Positions 14,438-22,775 are shown, numbered from the stretch's first letter. The stretch: 64,000 bases of DNA from Actinoplanes missouriensis 431 (GCF_000284295.1 NC_017093.1:1-64000), one strand, 5' to 3'. Numbers and translations are program-made. Notes: generated by a model from the letters alone, not told the origin.

Positions 14438-14516
14438 CGACCCTGGGTCGGGTTGCGAGCCACCCCGCTTTGGAGGCTCGCAACCCGATGCGGTAACGTT
14501 CCTCTCGCAGTTGAGC

Positions 14517-14590
14517 GGGGCTATAGCTCAGTCGGTTAGAGCGCAGAGCTGATAACTCTGAGGTCGATGGTTCGATTCCATCTAGCCCCA
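14517..14590 (+). tRNA. tRNA-Ile (GAU)
   Basis: This is a 74-base cloverleaf. The acceptor GGGGCTA pairs with TAGCCCC and the discriminator is A at 14590. The anticodon arm is CAGAG/CTCTG around loop CTGATAA, with anticodon GAT at 14551-14553. The T arm contains GGTTCGATTCC. No CCA is encoded; the next base starts the structured trailer element. Confidence 0.97.
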
Positions 14591-14696
14591 CGAGCGGCAA
14601 GGGGTCCTGTGTTCGCGGAAAGCGCGAGCCAGGACCGCTCGTCATTCTGCCGGGGGGCCGAGCCCCCCGAACCCCCACGGTGCGTTCTGGTTGCGC
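14591..14696 (+). repeat. tRNA-Ile 3' trailer element (copy 1 of 2)
   Basis: A ~51-base hairpin (14591-14641) begins at the first base after the tRNA: stem CGAGCGG/CCGCTCG, a 7-base 5' bulge, stem TCCTG/CAGGA, internal loop TGT/GC, stem TCGCG/CGCGA and terminal loop GAAAG. After ~10 bases comes a G/C terminator-like hairpin (GGGGGGC-CGA-GCCCCCC, 14652-14668) and a conserved tail ending GGTTGCGC. A second copy follows tRNA-Leu (44646-44753, minus strand) in the same orientation, with stem sequences changed in compensating fashion. It is probably a trailer plus terminator; any further role is unknown. Confidence 0.75.
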
Positions 14697-14767
14697 TGGC
14701 CGGTTGGTTGCGCTTTCCTTTGGTACGGGGGGAAGTCTGCTCGACGCCTTCTTAGGGGGATGTGCTC

Positions 14768-14896
14768 GTGCTGAAGAAGCTTCTGATCGTGGCCGGCGTT
14801 GCTGGGGCGGCTTACCTGGTCGTCAAGAAGGTCAAGGAGTCCAGCGACGAGCGCGCTCTCTGGCACGAGGCCACCACTTCGCCTGATCTTCGCTAG
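14768..14896 (+). CDS. DLW-39 family small protein
   Basis: A 42-codon gene beginning MLKKLLIVAGVAGAAYLVVK. It has one N-terminal hydrophobic segment, then a charged KKVKESSDE stretch and the C-terminal signature ALWHEATTSPDLR. Tiny proteins of this kind lie between the gyrA-linked tRNA genes of many actinobacteria and are known as the DLW-39 family; their function is unknown. GTG 14768 is chosen because AGGGGGA (14754-14760) lies 7 bases upstream; the in-frame GTG at 14762 is too close to it. Confidence 0.8.
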   Translation: MLKKLLIVAGVAGAAYLVVKKVKESSDERALWHEATTSPDLR

Positions 14897-14906
14897 TTCG
14901 TAGCGA

Positions 14907-14979
14907 GGGGCCCTAGCTCAACTGGCAGAGCACCGCCTTTGCAAGGCGGGGGTTAGGGGTTCAAGTCCCCTGGGCTCCA
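14907..14979 (+). tRNA. tRNA-Ala (UGC)
   Basis: This is a 73-base cloverleaf. The acceptor GGGGCCC pairs with GGGCTCC (one G-T) and the discriminator A is at 14979. The anticodon stem is CCGCC/GGCGG around TTTGCAA, with anticodon TGC at 14940-14942. The T arm is AGGGGTTCAAGTCCCCT. Unlike tRNA-Ile and tRNA-Leu of this window, it lacks the structured trailer. Confidence 0.97.
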
Positions 14980-15273
14980 CTTTCAAGTTTGGTTGGCCGG
15001 CTCGGCATCTCTCGTCGAGAGCGTGCAGCCGTGTTCAACGATCAATTCGGGTCGTCGCGCGCTGTGGGGTTCTCCGGCGCTGTTCTGATCAGTGCGGGGG
15101 GTTCGCGGACGGCGGCGTCCCGGGTGCTCTGGTTCGAGGCGCTCTGGGACACCGGACGGGTCCGCAAACCGGAAACGAGTCGATGGACGGCATGGTCGCC
15201 CGCCTGGACGGGTCTTGACGCCGCCGTTGAGTGCGGGTCAGCCCCGCGAGCGGACCTTTGGTTGACTGTCGCC

Positions 15274-15945
15274 GTGAAACGCCGCTCAGCCCTCCTGCTG
15301 CTCACCCTCACCGGCCTGGCCGGCTGCGCCGACGCGGAAGCGGTCGTGCCCGACGCCGGCGCCTCGGCGATGCCGTCCGCCGATCTCCGCTGGCCGCTTC
15401 GGGAGCCCGACCTGGCTGCCGGTTTCTGCTTCACGCTGGTCCAGGGCTTCACGCCGAAACAGGTGATCGACCGGCTCGGCGGCAAGGAACTGGAACGGGT
15501 CAAGTGGGCGCAGCTCGTCGGGCCCGGTGACGGCGAGGCCGGCGCCGCGCGGCGCTACTTCGTCGGGCTGACCCGGTTCGACGACTGGACGCTCATCGCG
15601 GAGGACGCCGGTGACCTCGGCGTCACCGAGGAGATCGTGCGCCCGCTCTCGGAGGGCCGCCGCGTGCTGGCCTACCGCAGCGACGCCACCGGGCGGGGAC
15701 GCCTGCTGGTGATCGAGGACGGGGAGGTGCTCCTCGACTTCGACTCCGGAACCCCGGAACGCTGGGGCGGCAGCCAGCCGGGCGACTTCGTGCCGGCCAT
15801 GCGGACGGCAGGCCTTCTCGGGGGTACGGACGTGACGGAACCCACGGGACCCGCGTTGTCGTTCCTGGCTGACCGAACGGGCGTCACGTTGACTCGGGAA
15901 CAGCTCAACGAGCGTACATATCTGCTGGTCACCGTCCCTAAGTAG
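15274..15945 (+). CDS. Putative lipoprotein, DUF6461-like
   Basis: From GTG 15274 the protein has 223 residues. A basic, hydrophobic signal with lipobox LAGC puts the lipidated cysteine at about residue 18, giving an extracytoplasmic lipoprotein. The body (ADLRWPLREPDLAAGFCFTL, QGFTPKQVIDRLGG) resembles DUF6461, a Trp-containing actinobacterial family of unknown function. The frame runs open 95 codons further upstream, but that stretch looks non-coding and would bury the signal peptide. The gap from the tRNA-Ala end (14980-15273) shows no gene. Confidence 0.6.
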   Translation: MKRRSALLLLTLTGLAGCADAEAVVPDAGASAMPSADLRWPLREPDLAAGFCFTLVQGFTPKQVIDRLGGKELERVKWAQLVGPGDGEAGAARRYFVGLTRFDDWTLIAEDAGDLGVTEEIVRPLSEGRRVLAYRSDATGRGRLLVIEDGEVLLDFDSGTPERWGGSQPGDFVPAMRTAGLLGGTDVTEPTGPALSFLADRTGVTLTREQLNERTYLLVTVPK

Positions 15946-15980
15946 AAGATGACCATTTGCCCTTTCTTCGATGGATGAAG

Positions 15981-15989
15981 TTATCCACA
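15981..15989 (+). promoter_or_regulatory. Isolated perfect DnaA box
   Basis: TTATCCACA matches the strong DnaA-box consensus and lies in the 96-base gap between the lipoprotein and Nudix genes, 53 bases before the Nudix start. Single intergenic boxes can titrate DnaA or regulate a neighbour, but a 9-mer can also occur by chance. Confidence 0.45.
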
Positions 15990-16041
15990 GGGGAATGAAT
16001 GAGTTCTGCGGGGCACGGTGTCTCCGGTTAGCCTGCGATTC

Positions 16042-16563
16042 GTGAGCGAACGAAGACGGGCAGCTGCCGTGATCGTGCGGGAGGGTCGTGTGCTGATGGT
16101 GCACGAGCGCAGCCGGCGATTCGGTGGCGGCGAGTGGTGGACCCTGCCGGGAGGCGGTCTGCGACCCGGTGAGACGGCCGAGGAAGCGGTGCGGCGCGAG
16201 GTCTTCGAGGAGACCGGGCTGATCGTCGGCGACGCCCGCTACGTGCTGGAGATGCCCTATCCCTCGGGCATGACGTCGGTCTTCGCGGTGACGGTGGCGG
16301 ACGGCGAGCCACGTGTCGGCCACGACGACGGGTTCGGGCCGGAGCCGCTCGGGGTGGACTGGTTGCCGGTCCCCGAGCTGCCGATCGAGACGCACGGTGT
16401 GCCGGTGCCACCGCTCATGGTGGTGCTGCCCACCATCGCCGATCACACGGACGGCGTGACGTCCGCCGGTGACGGCTCGGCGACGGGCGCCGAGTCGGCT
16501 GCCGGGGCCGGCGAGGGGACGAACGGCGCGGCAAGCGTGCGCAGGCGCTCCACGACGAAGTAG
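16042..16563 (+). CDS. Nudix hydrolase
   Basis: A pyrophosphohydrolase-fold protein of 173 residues. The Nudix box GX5EX7REUXEEXGU is intact: GGGLRPGETAEEAVRREVFE then ETGL, about residues 38-61. The fold starts directly (RRRAAAVIVREGRVLMV). GTG 16042 is preferred because a TAGCCT hexamer at 16026-16031 could give a near-leaderless transcript; GTG 16018 is the longer alternative. The last ~40 residues are low-complexity and lie where the gene overlaps the convergent membrane-protein gene by 121 bases. The substrate cannot be told from sequence. Confidence 0.85.
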   Translation: MSERRRAAAVIVREGRVLMVHERSRRFGGGEWWTLPGGGLRPGETAEEAVRREVFEETGLIVGDARYVLEMPYPSGMTSVFAVTVADGEPRVGHDDGFGPEPLGVDWLPVPELPIETHGVPVPPLMVVLPTIADHTDGVTSAGDGSATGAESAAGAGEGTNGAASVRRRSTTK

Positions 16564-16895
16564 GCGCTCGACGCTGCGTACCCGGGGGCCAGCACGCAGC
16601 CGAGGATCAGCACCGGCCGGGAACCGACGGCGATCAGAGCCGCGGCGCACGCGGCCCAGCAGGCGAGCAGCACCGCGTTGACGGTGTCGTGCCGCGCCCA
16701 GCCCCGGGCCCGGCGGCGTGCCTGGCGCTGGATCTCGACGACGAGGGCGTGCGCCATCCCGGCAGCCAGCAGAGCCAGCAGCGCGGTGGCGAAGTACGAA
16801 CGATGGCCGCCGGCGACGGCGACCAGGGCAGTGGCACCGGTGAGCAGGGCGAGGCCACTCACGGTCCCGACGCGTGCTTTCCGACGGTCCTCCAC
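16443..16895 (-). CDS. Small four-helix membrane protein, unknown function
   Basis: The 150-residue protein begins MEDRRKARVG and has four hydrophobic segments (about 12-30, 33-51, 71-89 and 92-113), then a Pro/Ala/Ser tail. I do not recognise the family. The tail overlaps the 3' end of the Nudix gene on the other strand by 121 bases, and both overlapped tails are low-complexity, so one reading may be extended. The GTG start at 16895 is divergent from the YbaK gene. Confidence 0.55.
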   Translation of the reverse strand: MEDRRKARVGTVSGLALLTGATALVAVAGGHRSYFATALLALLAAGMAHALVVEIQRQARRRARGWARHDTVNAVLLACWAACAAALIAVGSRPVLILGCVLAPGYAASSAYFVVERLRTLAAPFVPSPAPAADSAPVAEPSPADVTPSV

Positions 16896-16984
16896 AAACC
16901 CATTAGCTCGGCATGATCAGCCGAAATCTGAGGAGTCCCGCCCCGACTGTTGGAGATCCACTGTCCGGGGCAAGGATGTCCGAC

Positions 16985-17539
16985 ATGATGGGAAGTTTGC
17001 AGACCGAATCCGCACAGTCCCGCCTCGACCTGCTCGCCCCTCCGGTCGCGAAGGCCCTGGAGGTCTGGCCGGTGGAGGCACCGATCGACGCCGATCAGGT
17101 GCTGGTCGCCCCGATCGACCCGACGCTGGCGGACACGGCCGCCTTCTGCGAGGCGTACGGCGTAGGGCTGCCCGAGTCCGCGAACTGCGTGATCGTCGCC
17201 GGTCGTCGTGGCGACGTCACCCGCTACGCCGCCTGCGTCGTCCTCGCCACCACCCGCGCTGACGTGAACGGTGTCGTGCGCAAGTACCTCGACGTCCGGA
17301 AGGCGAGCTTCGCGCCGATGGACGAGGCGGTGTCGCTGACCGGCATGGAGTACGGCGGTATCACGCCGATCGGCCTCCCGGCGTCCTGGCCGATCCTGGT
17401 CGACTCCCGGGTGATCGCCACCCCGCACGTGATCATCGGTTCCGGTGTGCGGCACAGCAAGATCGCGATCGCCGGCCCGGCTCTCGGCGCCCTGCCCGGC
17501 GCCGAGGTCATCGATGGCCTGGCCCGCGAGGTCGGGTGA
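16985..17539 (+). CDS. YbaK/ProX-type aminoacyl-tRNA deacylase
   Basis: This is a trans-editing enzyme family that hydrolyses mischarged tRNA, in YbaK's case Cys-tRNA-Pro. Family features are VLVAPIDPTLADTAAFCEAY, ESANCVIVAGRRG, the catalytic-type Lys in VRKYLDVRKASFAP, and GMEYGGITPIGLP with IIGSG near the end. The protein has about 184 residues. AAGG at 16972-16975 fits a start at ATG 16985 (or 16988); ATG 16976 directly abuts it. ProS, the source of Cys-tRNA-Pro errors, is encoded 1.6 kb away on the other strand. Confidence 0.85.
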   Translation: MMGSLQTESAQSRLDLLAPPVAKALEVWPVEAPIDADQVLVAPIDPTLADTAAFCEAYGVGLPESANCVIVAGRRGDVTRYAACVVLATTRADVNGVVRKYLDVRKASFAPMDEAVSLTGMEYGGITPIGLPASWPILVDSRVIATPHVIIGSGVRHSKIAIAGPALGALPGAEVIDGLAREVG

Positions 17540-17544
17540 TCCCC

Positions 17545-17576
17545 GTCGATGTCGTTCCACGTGAAACGACATCGAC
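17545..17576. promoter_or_regulatory. parS: parS site in a bidirectional terminator palindrome
   Basis: The core GTTCCACGTGAAAC (17554-17567) matches the ParB-binding parS consensus GTTTCACGTGAAAC at all but one position. It is the centre of a 32-base near-perfect palindrome (17545-17576) with outer arms GTCGATGTC/GACATCGAC. It lies in the 42-base gap between the convergent YbaK and DsbA genes, where the hairpin could terminate both. It is ~15 kb from oriC, the expected zone for parS sites. Confidence 0.8.
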
Positions 17577-17581
17577 AAACG

Positions 17582-18223
17582 TCATGCTGCGGCGTCGGCC
17601 GCCTCGCGTCGGGTGATCTCCTCGAACGCGGCGAGCAGCGTCGGCGTCTCCTGTGCGCCCTGCACCGCGTACTTCCCGTCGATGACGAACGAGGGGACGC
17701 TCGTGATGCCGAGCTCCCGCGCCTCGGTCAGATCGACCTGCACCGCGGCGCTGCCGGCATCGGTCATCAGGTAGTCCCGCGCCGCGCCCTCGTCCAGGCC
17801 GATCGAGCCGGCCACCGCGGCGAGCGCGTCCGCCGAGCCGATGTCGACGCCGTGGGTGAAGTGAGCGGCCTGAAGGGCGTCGAGCATGTCGGCCTGCCGC
17901 TCCCGGGTCGCCGCCCACGCGATCAGCCGATGCGCGGTGAACGTGTTGGCGGCGATCGCCCGATCGAAGTCCAGGGTCAGACCCTCGCCGGCGGCGATCG
18001 CGGTGACGTGCGCGAACATCTCCTCCGCGCGCTGCCACCCACCGAACTTGCCGGCCATCACCTGCTTGATCGGCAGCGGCTCCGGCACCGGGCTCGGGTC
18101 CAGCTGGTAGGCGCGATAGGTCACCGTGACACTGCCGTCGAACGCGTGCACGGCCTTCTCGAGCCGGCGCTTGCCGATGTAGCACCACGGGCAGATCACA
18201 TCGGACCAGACCTGGATGTCCAC
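17582..18223 (-). CDS. DsbA-family (FrnE-like) thiol oxidoreductase
   Basis: This cytoplasmic thioredoxin-fold protein has 213 residues. The CPWC redox motif is at residues 11-14 (DIQVWSDVICPWCYIGKRRL) and the cis-Pro loop is GITSVPSFVIDGKYAVQGAQ. It has no signal peptide, matching the FrnE/DsbA-like cytoplasmic group. The GTG at 18223 has a GGAGGGG site 4-5 bases upstream. It begins one base after the sufE-like stop, so the two genes are coupled. Confidence 0.88.
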   Translation of the reverse strand: MDIQVWSDVICPWCYIGKRRLEKAVHAFDGSVTVTYRAYQLDPSPVPEPLPIKQVMAGKFGGWQRAEEMFAHVTAIAAGEGLTLDFDRAIAANTFTAHRLIAWAATRERQADMLDALQAAHFTHGVDIGSADALAAVAGSIGLDEGAARDYLMTDAGSAAVQVDLTEARELGITSVPSFVIDGKYAVQGAQETPTLLAAFEEITRREAADAAA

Positions 18224-18224
18224 G

Positions 18225-18659
18225 TCACCCCTCCGCGGAAGAAGCGGCCACCTGACGCTTGAGCCGCGCCAGGATCGCCGTGCCACCCCGGATCCGCAGC
18301 GGGCTGATCGCCTGAGCCAGCCCCATCCGAGCATAAAGATCATCGGGTACGGCCAGAACCTCGTCAGCGGTCGCCCCGGCGAGGCCCTCGGCGAGGATGC
18401 CGGCGAAGGCGCGCGTGGTCGGCGCCTCCGGCGGGCAGTCGAAGTGGGTCACCACCGAACCGTCGGCCTGCACGGTCGCCTGGAGGAAGAACTGCGTCTG
18501 GCACTCCGGCACCTGTTCCATGCCCTCGTGACCGGCAAGCTCGGCGGGCAGCGGCGGGACCGCGTCCGCGAACTCCAGCAACATCTCCAGGACCACGTCC
18601 CGGGGAGCGGAGGCGAACTCGTCGACGATTTCGGCAAGCTTCGGTGGCATGTCAGTCAC
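18225..18659 (-). CDS. SufE-family sulfur acceptor protein
   Basis: SufE accepts persulfide sulfur from cysteine desulfurases. The 144-residue protein carries the acceptor cysteine in VPECQTQFFLQA (about Cys53), and FDCPPEAPTTRAFAGILAEG is a SufE signature. GTG 18659 is chosen; ATG 18650 three codons on is an alternative. In many actinobacteria this gene adjoins a rhodanese; here the rhodanese lies at 21.8-22.7 kb on the other strand. Confidence 0.85.
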   Translation of the reverse strand: MTDMPPKLAEIVDEFASAPRDVVLEMLLEFADAVPPLPAELAGHEGMEQVPECQTQFFLQATVQADGSVVTHFDCPPEAPTTRAFAGILAEGLAGATADEVLAVPDDLYARMGLAQAISPLRIRGGTAILARLKRQVAASSAEG

Positions 18660-18684
18660 AGGACCGACCCTACGCGTGCGATCT

Positions 18685-19074
18685 TCAGGCCGCGGCCGAC
18701 GTGGGCAGGAGTGCCACGTCACTCAGGCTGAGGATGCCCACCACCTTGCGGTCCGCGTCACAGACCAGCAGCCGGCGCACGCCCCGGTTGCGCATGGCCT
18801 GCACCGCCTCCTCCACAGTGGCGCTCTGCTCGATCATGATGAGTTCCCGGGTGGCGATGTCGCCGAGCCGGGTGGTGGCCGGCGGCAGGTGCTCGGCTAT
18901 CGCCCGGACCACGATGTCGCGGTCGGTCACGATCCCGGCCATGGTCGGGCCGTGGGTCACCACGACGTCGCCGATCCCCTGGTCGCGCATCGCCTGCGCG
19001 GCCTCGTCGAGGGGGGTGTCCTCGGGCAGGTAGACCACCTGCCGTGTCATCGCATCCGCGACCAGCCTGACCAC
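18685..19074 (-). CDS. Tandem CBS-domain protein (Hrp1-like)
   Basis: The 129-residue protein is almost wholly two CBS domains: DAMTRQVVYLPEDTPLDEAA with GIVTDRDIVVRAI, then LIMIEQSATVEEAVQAM with VVGILSLSDVAL. Such stand-alone pairs bind adenosyl nucleotides; the closest known type is the mycobacterial hypoxic protein Hrp1. The GTG at 19074 starts just before CBS1; a GTG at 19134 would add 20 basic residues. It follows proS on the same strand. Confidence 0.8.
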   Translation of the reverse strand: MVRLVADAMTRQVVYLPEDTPLDEAAQAMRDQGIGDVVVTHGPTMAGIVTDRDIVVRAIAEHLPPATTRLGDIATRELIMIEQSATVEEAVQAMRNRGVRRLLVCDADRKVVGILSLSDVALLPTSAAA

Positions 19075-19141
19075 GTCTCGCCCCGATCCGCCTCGTCGTT
19101 GCTCAAGCTTCCGCTTCACCCAGCTCCCGGTCACGAAACGG

Positions 19142-20872
19142 TTACCCGAGCCTTGCGGTGATTACACCCGCGATGTCCACAAGGGGCAATTCCCGTCGCT
19201 CTCCGGTGCGCCGGTCGCGAAGTTCGCCGTACCCGTCGGTGAGCCGGCGGCCGACCACGACGGCCTGCGGGATCCCGATCAGCTCGGCGTCGGTGAACTT
19301 CACGCCGGCCGAGATGTTCGCCCGGTCGTCGACGAGCACCCGCAGGCCCGCCCGGGACAGCGTCGCGCCGAGGGTGAGCGCGGCATCGACCTGCCCGTCC
19401 TTGCCGGCCGCCACCACGTGCACGTCGGCCGGAGCCATCGACCGCGGCCAGACCAGCCCGCGCCCGTCGTGGTGCTGCTCGGCGATCGCCGCCACGGCTC
19501 GGGACAGCCCGATGCCGTAACTGCCCATGGTCGGGCGGACCGGCTTGCCGTCGGCGGCCAGGACGTCGAGCTTGAAGGCATCGGTGTACCGGCGGCCGAG
19601 CTGGAAGATGTGCCCGATCTCGATGCCGCGCCGGATGGTGAGCGTGCCGTCCGCGCACCGGGGGCAGGGATCGCCGGCCCGCACCTCGGCGGCCTCGATC
19701 GTGCCGTCCGGCGTGAAATCGCGGCCCGCTACCACGCCTGTCGCGTGCCGGCCGGGCTCGTTGGCGCCGGTCAGCCACGCGGTGCCGTCGGCGACGCGCG
19801 GGTCGGCCAGGTAGCGGACCTTCAGGCCCTGCGGGCCGATGTAGCCCTTGACCAGGTCGGGCCGTGCCGCGAAGTCGTCGAAGAGGGTGGCGGTGGCCGG
19901 GGCGAGCGCGGCGTTGAGCCGCTTCATGTCGACCTCCCGGTCACCGGGCACGCCGATCGCCAGCAGCTCCGGCTCGCGGCCGGGGTGGTGGACGGTCACC
20001 ACCACGTTCTTCAGGGTGTCCGCCGCGGTCCAGTCCGCCCGTCCCCGGAGCCGGTGGGCGTTGGCGTGATCGACGAGGGAGGCGATCGTCGGGGTGTCCG
20101 GAGTGTCATGGACCTCCAGCGAGAGATCGGACGTGCCGGTGACACTCACCGGCGTCGTCACCGCCTCGGTATTCGCGGCATAGGAACAGGCCGCGCAGCC
20201 CACGAACGTGTCCTCGCCCACCTCCGACGTGGCGAGGAACTCCTCCGAGGCGGAACCGCCCATCGCGCCGGAGACCGCCGAGACGATCGTGTGCTCCAGA
20301 CCGAGACGTTCGAAGACCCGCTGGTACGCCTCGCGCATCCGCTGATAGGCCTCGGCCAGACCGGCGTCGGTGAGGTCGAACGAGTAGGCGTCCTTCATCA
20401 GGAACTCGCGGCCGCGCAGCAGACCGCCACGGGGCCGAGCCTCGTCCCGGAACTTCGTCTGGATCTGGAACAGGACCAGCGGAAAGTCCCGGTACGAGCT
20501 GGTCAGGTCCTGCACGAGCAGGGTGAACATCTCCTCGTGCGTCGGGGCGAGCAGGTGGTCCGCCCCGCGCCGGTCCTGCAGCGTGAAGATGTCGTCCCCG
20601 TACTCGGTCCAGCGCCCGCTCACGTCGTAGGGCTCACGCGGCAGCAGGGCCGGGAACGAGACCTCCTGCCCACCGGCCGCGGTCATCTCCTCGCGGACCA
20701 CCGCGGTCACCCGGTCGAGGACCAGCTTGCCCAGCGGCAGCCAGGTGTAGCCGCCCGGCGCGGCGCGGCGGATGTAGCCGGCGCGCAGGAGGAGCCGGTG
20801 ACTCGGCGCCTCCGCGTCCGCCGGCTCCTCACGAAGGGTCTTGAGCAGCAAGGTGGACATTCGAAGCAGCAT
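19142..20872 (-). CDS. proS: Prolyl-tRNA synthetase
   Basis: A class IIa synthetase that charges tRNA-Pro. The 576-residue protein is the long bacterial type with an editing-type insertion between motifs 2 and 3. Visible features are [13 protein letters not shown], motif 2 [20 protein letters not shown] then [11 protein letters not shown], and motif 3 [13 protein letters not shown], followed by the anticodon-binding domain ([26 protein letters not shown]). The start at 20872 sits 6 bases after a TAGGCT hexamer. Confidence 0.96.
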   Translation of the reverse strand: MLLRMSTLLLKTLREEPADAEAPSHRLLLRAGYIRRAAPGGYTWLPLGKLVLDRVTAVVREEMTAAGGQEVSFPALLPREPYDVSGRWTEYGDDIFTLQDRRGADHLLAPTHEEMFTLLVQDLTSSYRDFPLVLFQIQTKFRDEARPRGGLLRGREFLMKDAYSFDLTDAGLAEAYQRMREAYQRVFERLGLEHTIVSAVSGAMGGSASEEFLATSEVGEDTFVGCAACSYAANTEAVTTPVSVTGTSDLSLEVHDTPDTPTIASLVDHANAHRLRGRADWTAADTLKNVVVTVHHPGREPELLAIGVPGDREVDMKRLNAALAPATATLFDDFAARPDLVKGYIGPQGLKVRYLADPRVADGTAWLTGANEPGRHATGVVAGRDFTPDGTIEAAEVRAGDPCPRCADGTLTIRRGIEIGHIFQLGRRYTDAFKLDVLAADGKPVRPTMGSYGIGLSRAVAAIAEQHHDGRGLVWPRSMAPADVHVVAAGKDGQVDAALTLGATLSRAGLRVLVDDRANISAGVKFTDAELIGIPQAVVVGRRLTDGYGELRDRRTGERRELPLVDIAGVITARLG

Positions 20873-20878
20873 GTCCGG

Positions 20879-20884
20879 AGCCTA
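20879..20884 (-). promoter_or_regulatory. Putative -10 element of proS
   Basis: On the minus strand TAGGCT (TANNNT pattern) lies 6 bases before the proS ATG, so transcription could begin at or next to the start codon (leaderless). No good -35 is visible. Confidence 0.35.
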
Positions 20885-21007
20885 GGGAATCAGGTGTTTT
20901 GGAGCACTCGCTTTAGCTCGTGTCGCCATCGTCACGTAGACGGCGGTTCCCTGTTCGGTGAAAAACTTGCCTATCAAGCAAAGCTGAACAGCCGTTAGGG
21001 GGAAGCC

Positions 21008-21778
21008 ATGGCTTGGCGCAGCTTCGTGGCAATGGGGGACAGCTTCACCGAGGGCATGTCGGACGCGTACCCGGATGGTTCCTACCGCGGGTGGGCCGAT
21101 CTGGTCGCCACCCGCCTGGCGGTCGACACCGGACCCGGGTTCCAGTACGCGAACCTCGCGATCCGCGGCCGCCTGCTCGACCAGGTCCTCGCCGAGCAGC
21201 TGGAACCGGCCCTGAAGATGCGACCCGACCTGGTCGGCTTCGCGGCCGGCGGCAACGACATCCTGCGGCCGAAAGCCGATGCGACGGCGCTCGTCGCGCG
21301 GATCGAGCCGGTGATCGCGCGGATCCGGGCCACCGGCGCCGACGTGATCCTCTTCCGGTTCGCCGACGTGGCGGCGCACATCCCGGGCGGCCAGCGGATG
21401 ATCGGGGCGCGGGCGGCGGCCCTCAACGACGGCACCCGTGAGATCGCCGAGCGGCACGGCGCGTACCTGATCGATCTGTTCGCCGACGACGCCTACCTGC
21501 ACCCGGACATGTGGAGCGACGATCGTCTGCATCTCTCCGAGGCAGGTCATCGCCGGGTCGCCGGGCACGTCCTGAACTCGCTCGGCGTCGGCGTCGACGA
21601 GGAATGGATGCTGATCCCGCCGGCGCCGCAGCCGACGCCGTGGCGGCTGGCGCGCAGCGCCGACCTGCGCTGGGCCAGGCAGCACCTCGCTCCCTGGGTG
21701 AGCCGGCACCTGCGCGGGCGCTCCTCCGGTGATCTCGTCACGGCGAAGCGACCGGTGCTGACACCGTTCGGTGAATAG
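21008..21778 (+). CDS. SGNH/GDSL-family esterase or lipase
   Basis: The 256-residue protein has block I GDSFTEG (nucleophile about Ser12), block III GGND ([10 protein letters not shown]) and block [12 protein letters not shown] carrying the catalytic Asp and His (about 171-175). There is no signal peptide, so it is probably cytoplasmic. GGGGGAAGCC provides the ribosome-binding site. It is divergent from proS. The substrate is unknown. Confidence 0.88.
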   Translation: MAWRSFVAMGDSFTEGMSDAYPDGSYRGWADLVATRLAVDTGPGFQYANLAIRGRLLDQVLAEQLEPALKMRPDLVGFAAGGNDILRPKADATALVARIEPVIARIRATGADVILFRFADVAAHIPGGQRMIGARAAALNDGTREIAERHGAYLIDLFADDAYLHPDMWSDDRLHLSEAGHRRVAGHVLNSLGVGVDEEWMLIPPAPQPTPWRLARSADLRWARQHLAPWVSRHLRGRSSGDLVTAKRPVLTPFGE

Positions 21779-21800
21779 GACGGGTCTTCAGTCTGTTCAA

Positions 21801-21826
21801 GGGTGGTGGGCGGGGCGGTCGGAGGG
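21801..21826 (+). repeat. G-rich element upstream of rhodanese (copy A)
   Basis: A 26-base G-rich sequence with four G-runs of three or more (GGG-N4-GGG-N1-GGGG-N8-GGG). It is repeated with one mismatch at 22776-22801 upstream of the HSP90 gene, and the ~15 bases before it are also related. Here its 3' GGAGGG could serve as ribosome-binding site 8 bases before GTG 21835. Confidence 0.6.
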
Positions 21827-21834
21827 CGACTAGC

Positions 21835-22743
21835 GTGAAGCTCATGTCCGTTTCGAACGATCCGGCGCAGGCGCTTCAGGCGTACGCGCACCCCGACAAA
21901 TTGGTCACCACCGAGTGGCTCGCCGCCAACCTGGACACGCCCGGCCTGGTCGTCGTCGAGTCGGACGAGGACGTGCTGCTCTACGACACCGGGCACATCC
22001 CGGGCGCGGTCAAGGTCGACTGGCATCTTGAGCTGAACGACCAGCTCACCCGGGACTATCTGGACCCGGCCGCGTTCGCCGCGATGTGTGAGGCCAAGGG
22101 CATCGGCCGTGACGACACGATCGTGTTCTACGGCGACAACTTCAACTGGTGGGCGGCGTACGCGCTCTGGGTCTTCAGCCTCTTCGGCCACCGGGACGTG
22201 CGCCTGCTCGACGGCGGGCGGCAGAAGTGGGCGGCCGAGGGTCGTCCGCTGACCCGGGACAAGACGACCCGGCCCCGCGCCGAGTACCCGGTGCCGGTCC
22301 GCAACGACGCGGAGATCCGGGCGTTCCGTGACCAGGTGATGGGTCACATCGCGACGGGCCGGCCGCTGGTCGACGTCCGTTCGCCGCAGGAGTACACCGG
22401 GGAGCTGACCCACATGGCGGCGTACCCGCAGGAGGGCGCGCTGCGCGGCGGGCACATCCCGGGCGCGGTCAGCAAGCCGTGGAAGTCCGCGGCGAACGAC
22501 GACGGCTCCTTCAAGCCGCACGACGAGCTCGTCAAGATCTATCAGGACGAGCTCGGGCTCGAGTCGGCGGACGACATCATCGCGTACTGCCGGATCGGCG
22601 AGCGGTCGTCGCACACCTGGTTCGTGCTGCACCACCTGCTCGGATACCCGCAGGTCCGCAACTACGACGGTTCCTGGACGGAGTGGGGCAACCTGGTCCG
22701 CGCGCCGATCGCCAAAGGATCCGAGCCCGGTGGATTGAGCTGA
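21835..22743 (+). CDS. sseA: Thiosulfate/3-mercaptopyruvate-type sulfurtransferase
   Basis: Two rhodanese domains in 302 residues. Only the C-terminal one has the catalytic cysteine, in the loop CRIGERS (about Cys252). [18 protein letters not shown] and [15 protein letters not shown] mark the two folds. GTG 21835 has GGAGGG at the right distance; ATG 21844 lies 7 bases after a TAGCGT hexamer (21831-21836) and could be a leaderless start. It could supply sulfane sulfur to the SufE-like protein encoded 3 kb away (inference). Confidence 0.9.
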   Translation: MKLMSVSNDPAQALQAYAHPDKLVTTEWLAANLDTPGLVVVESDEDVLLYDTGHIPGAVKVDWHLELNDQLTRDYLDPAAFAAMCEAKGIGRDDTIVFYGDNFNWWAAYALWVFSLFGHRDVRLLDGGRQKWAAEGRPLTRDKTTRPRAEYPVPVRNDAEIRAFRDQVMGHIATGRPLVDVRSPQEYTGELTHMAAYPQEGALRGGHIPGAVSKPWKSAANDDGSFKPHDELVKIYQDELGLESADDIIAYCRIGERSSHTWFVLHHLLGYPQVRNYDGSWTEWGNLVRAPIAKGSEPGGLS

Positions 22744-22775
22744 GTTAGGCCTTGGACGGCCTTTAGTCCGTTTCC

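Noticed and set aside
14989..15273. 95-codon upstream extension of the lipoprotein gene
   Set aside because: It would place a signal peptide with lipobox in mid-protein and starts 10 bases after tRNA-Ala.
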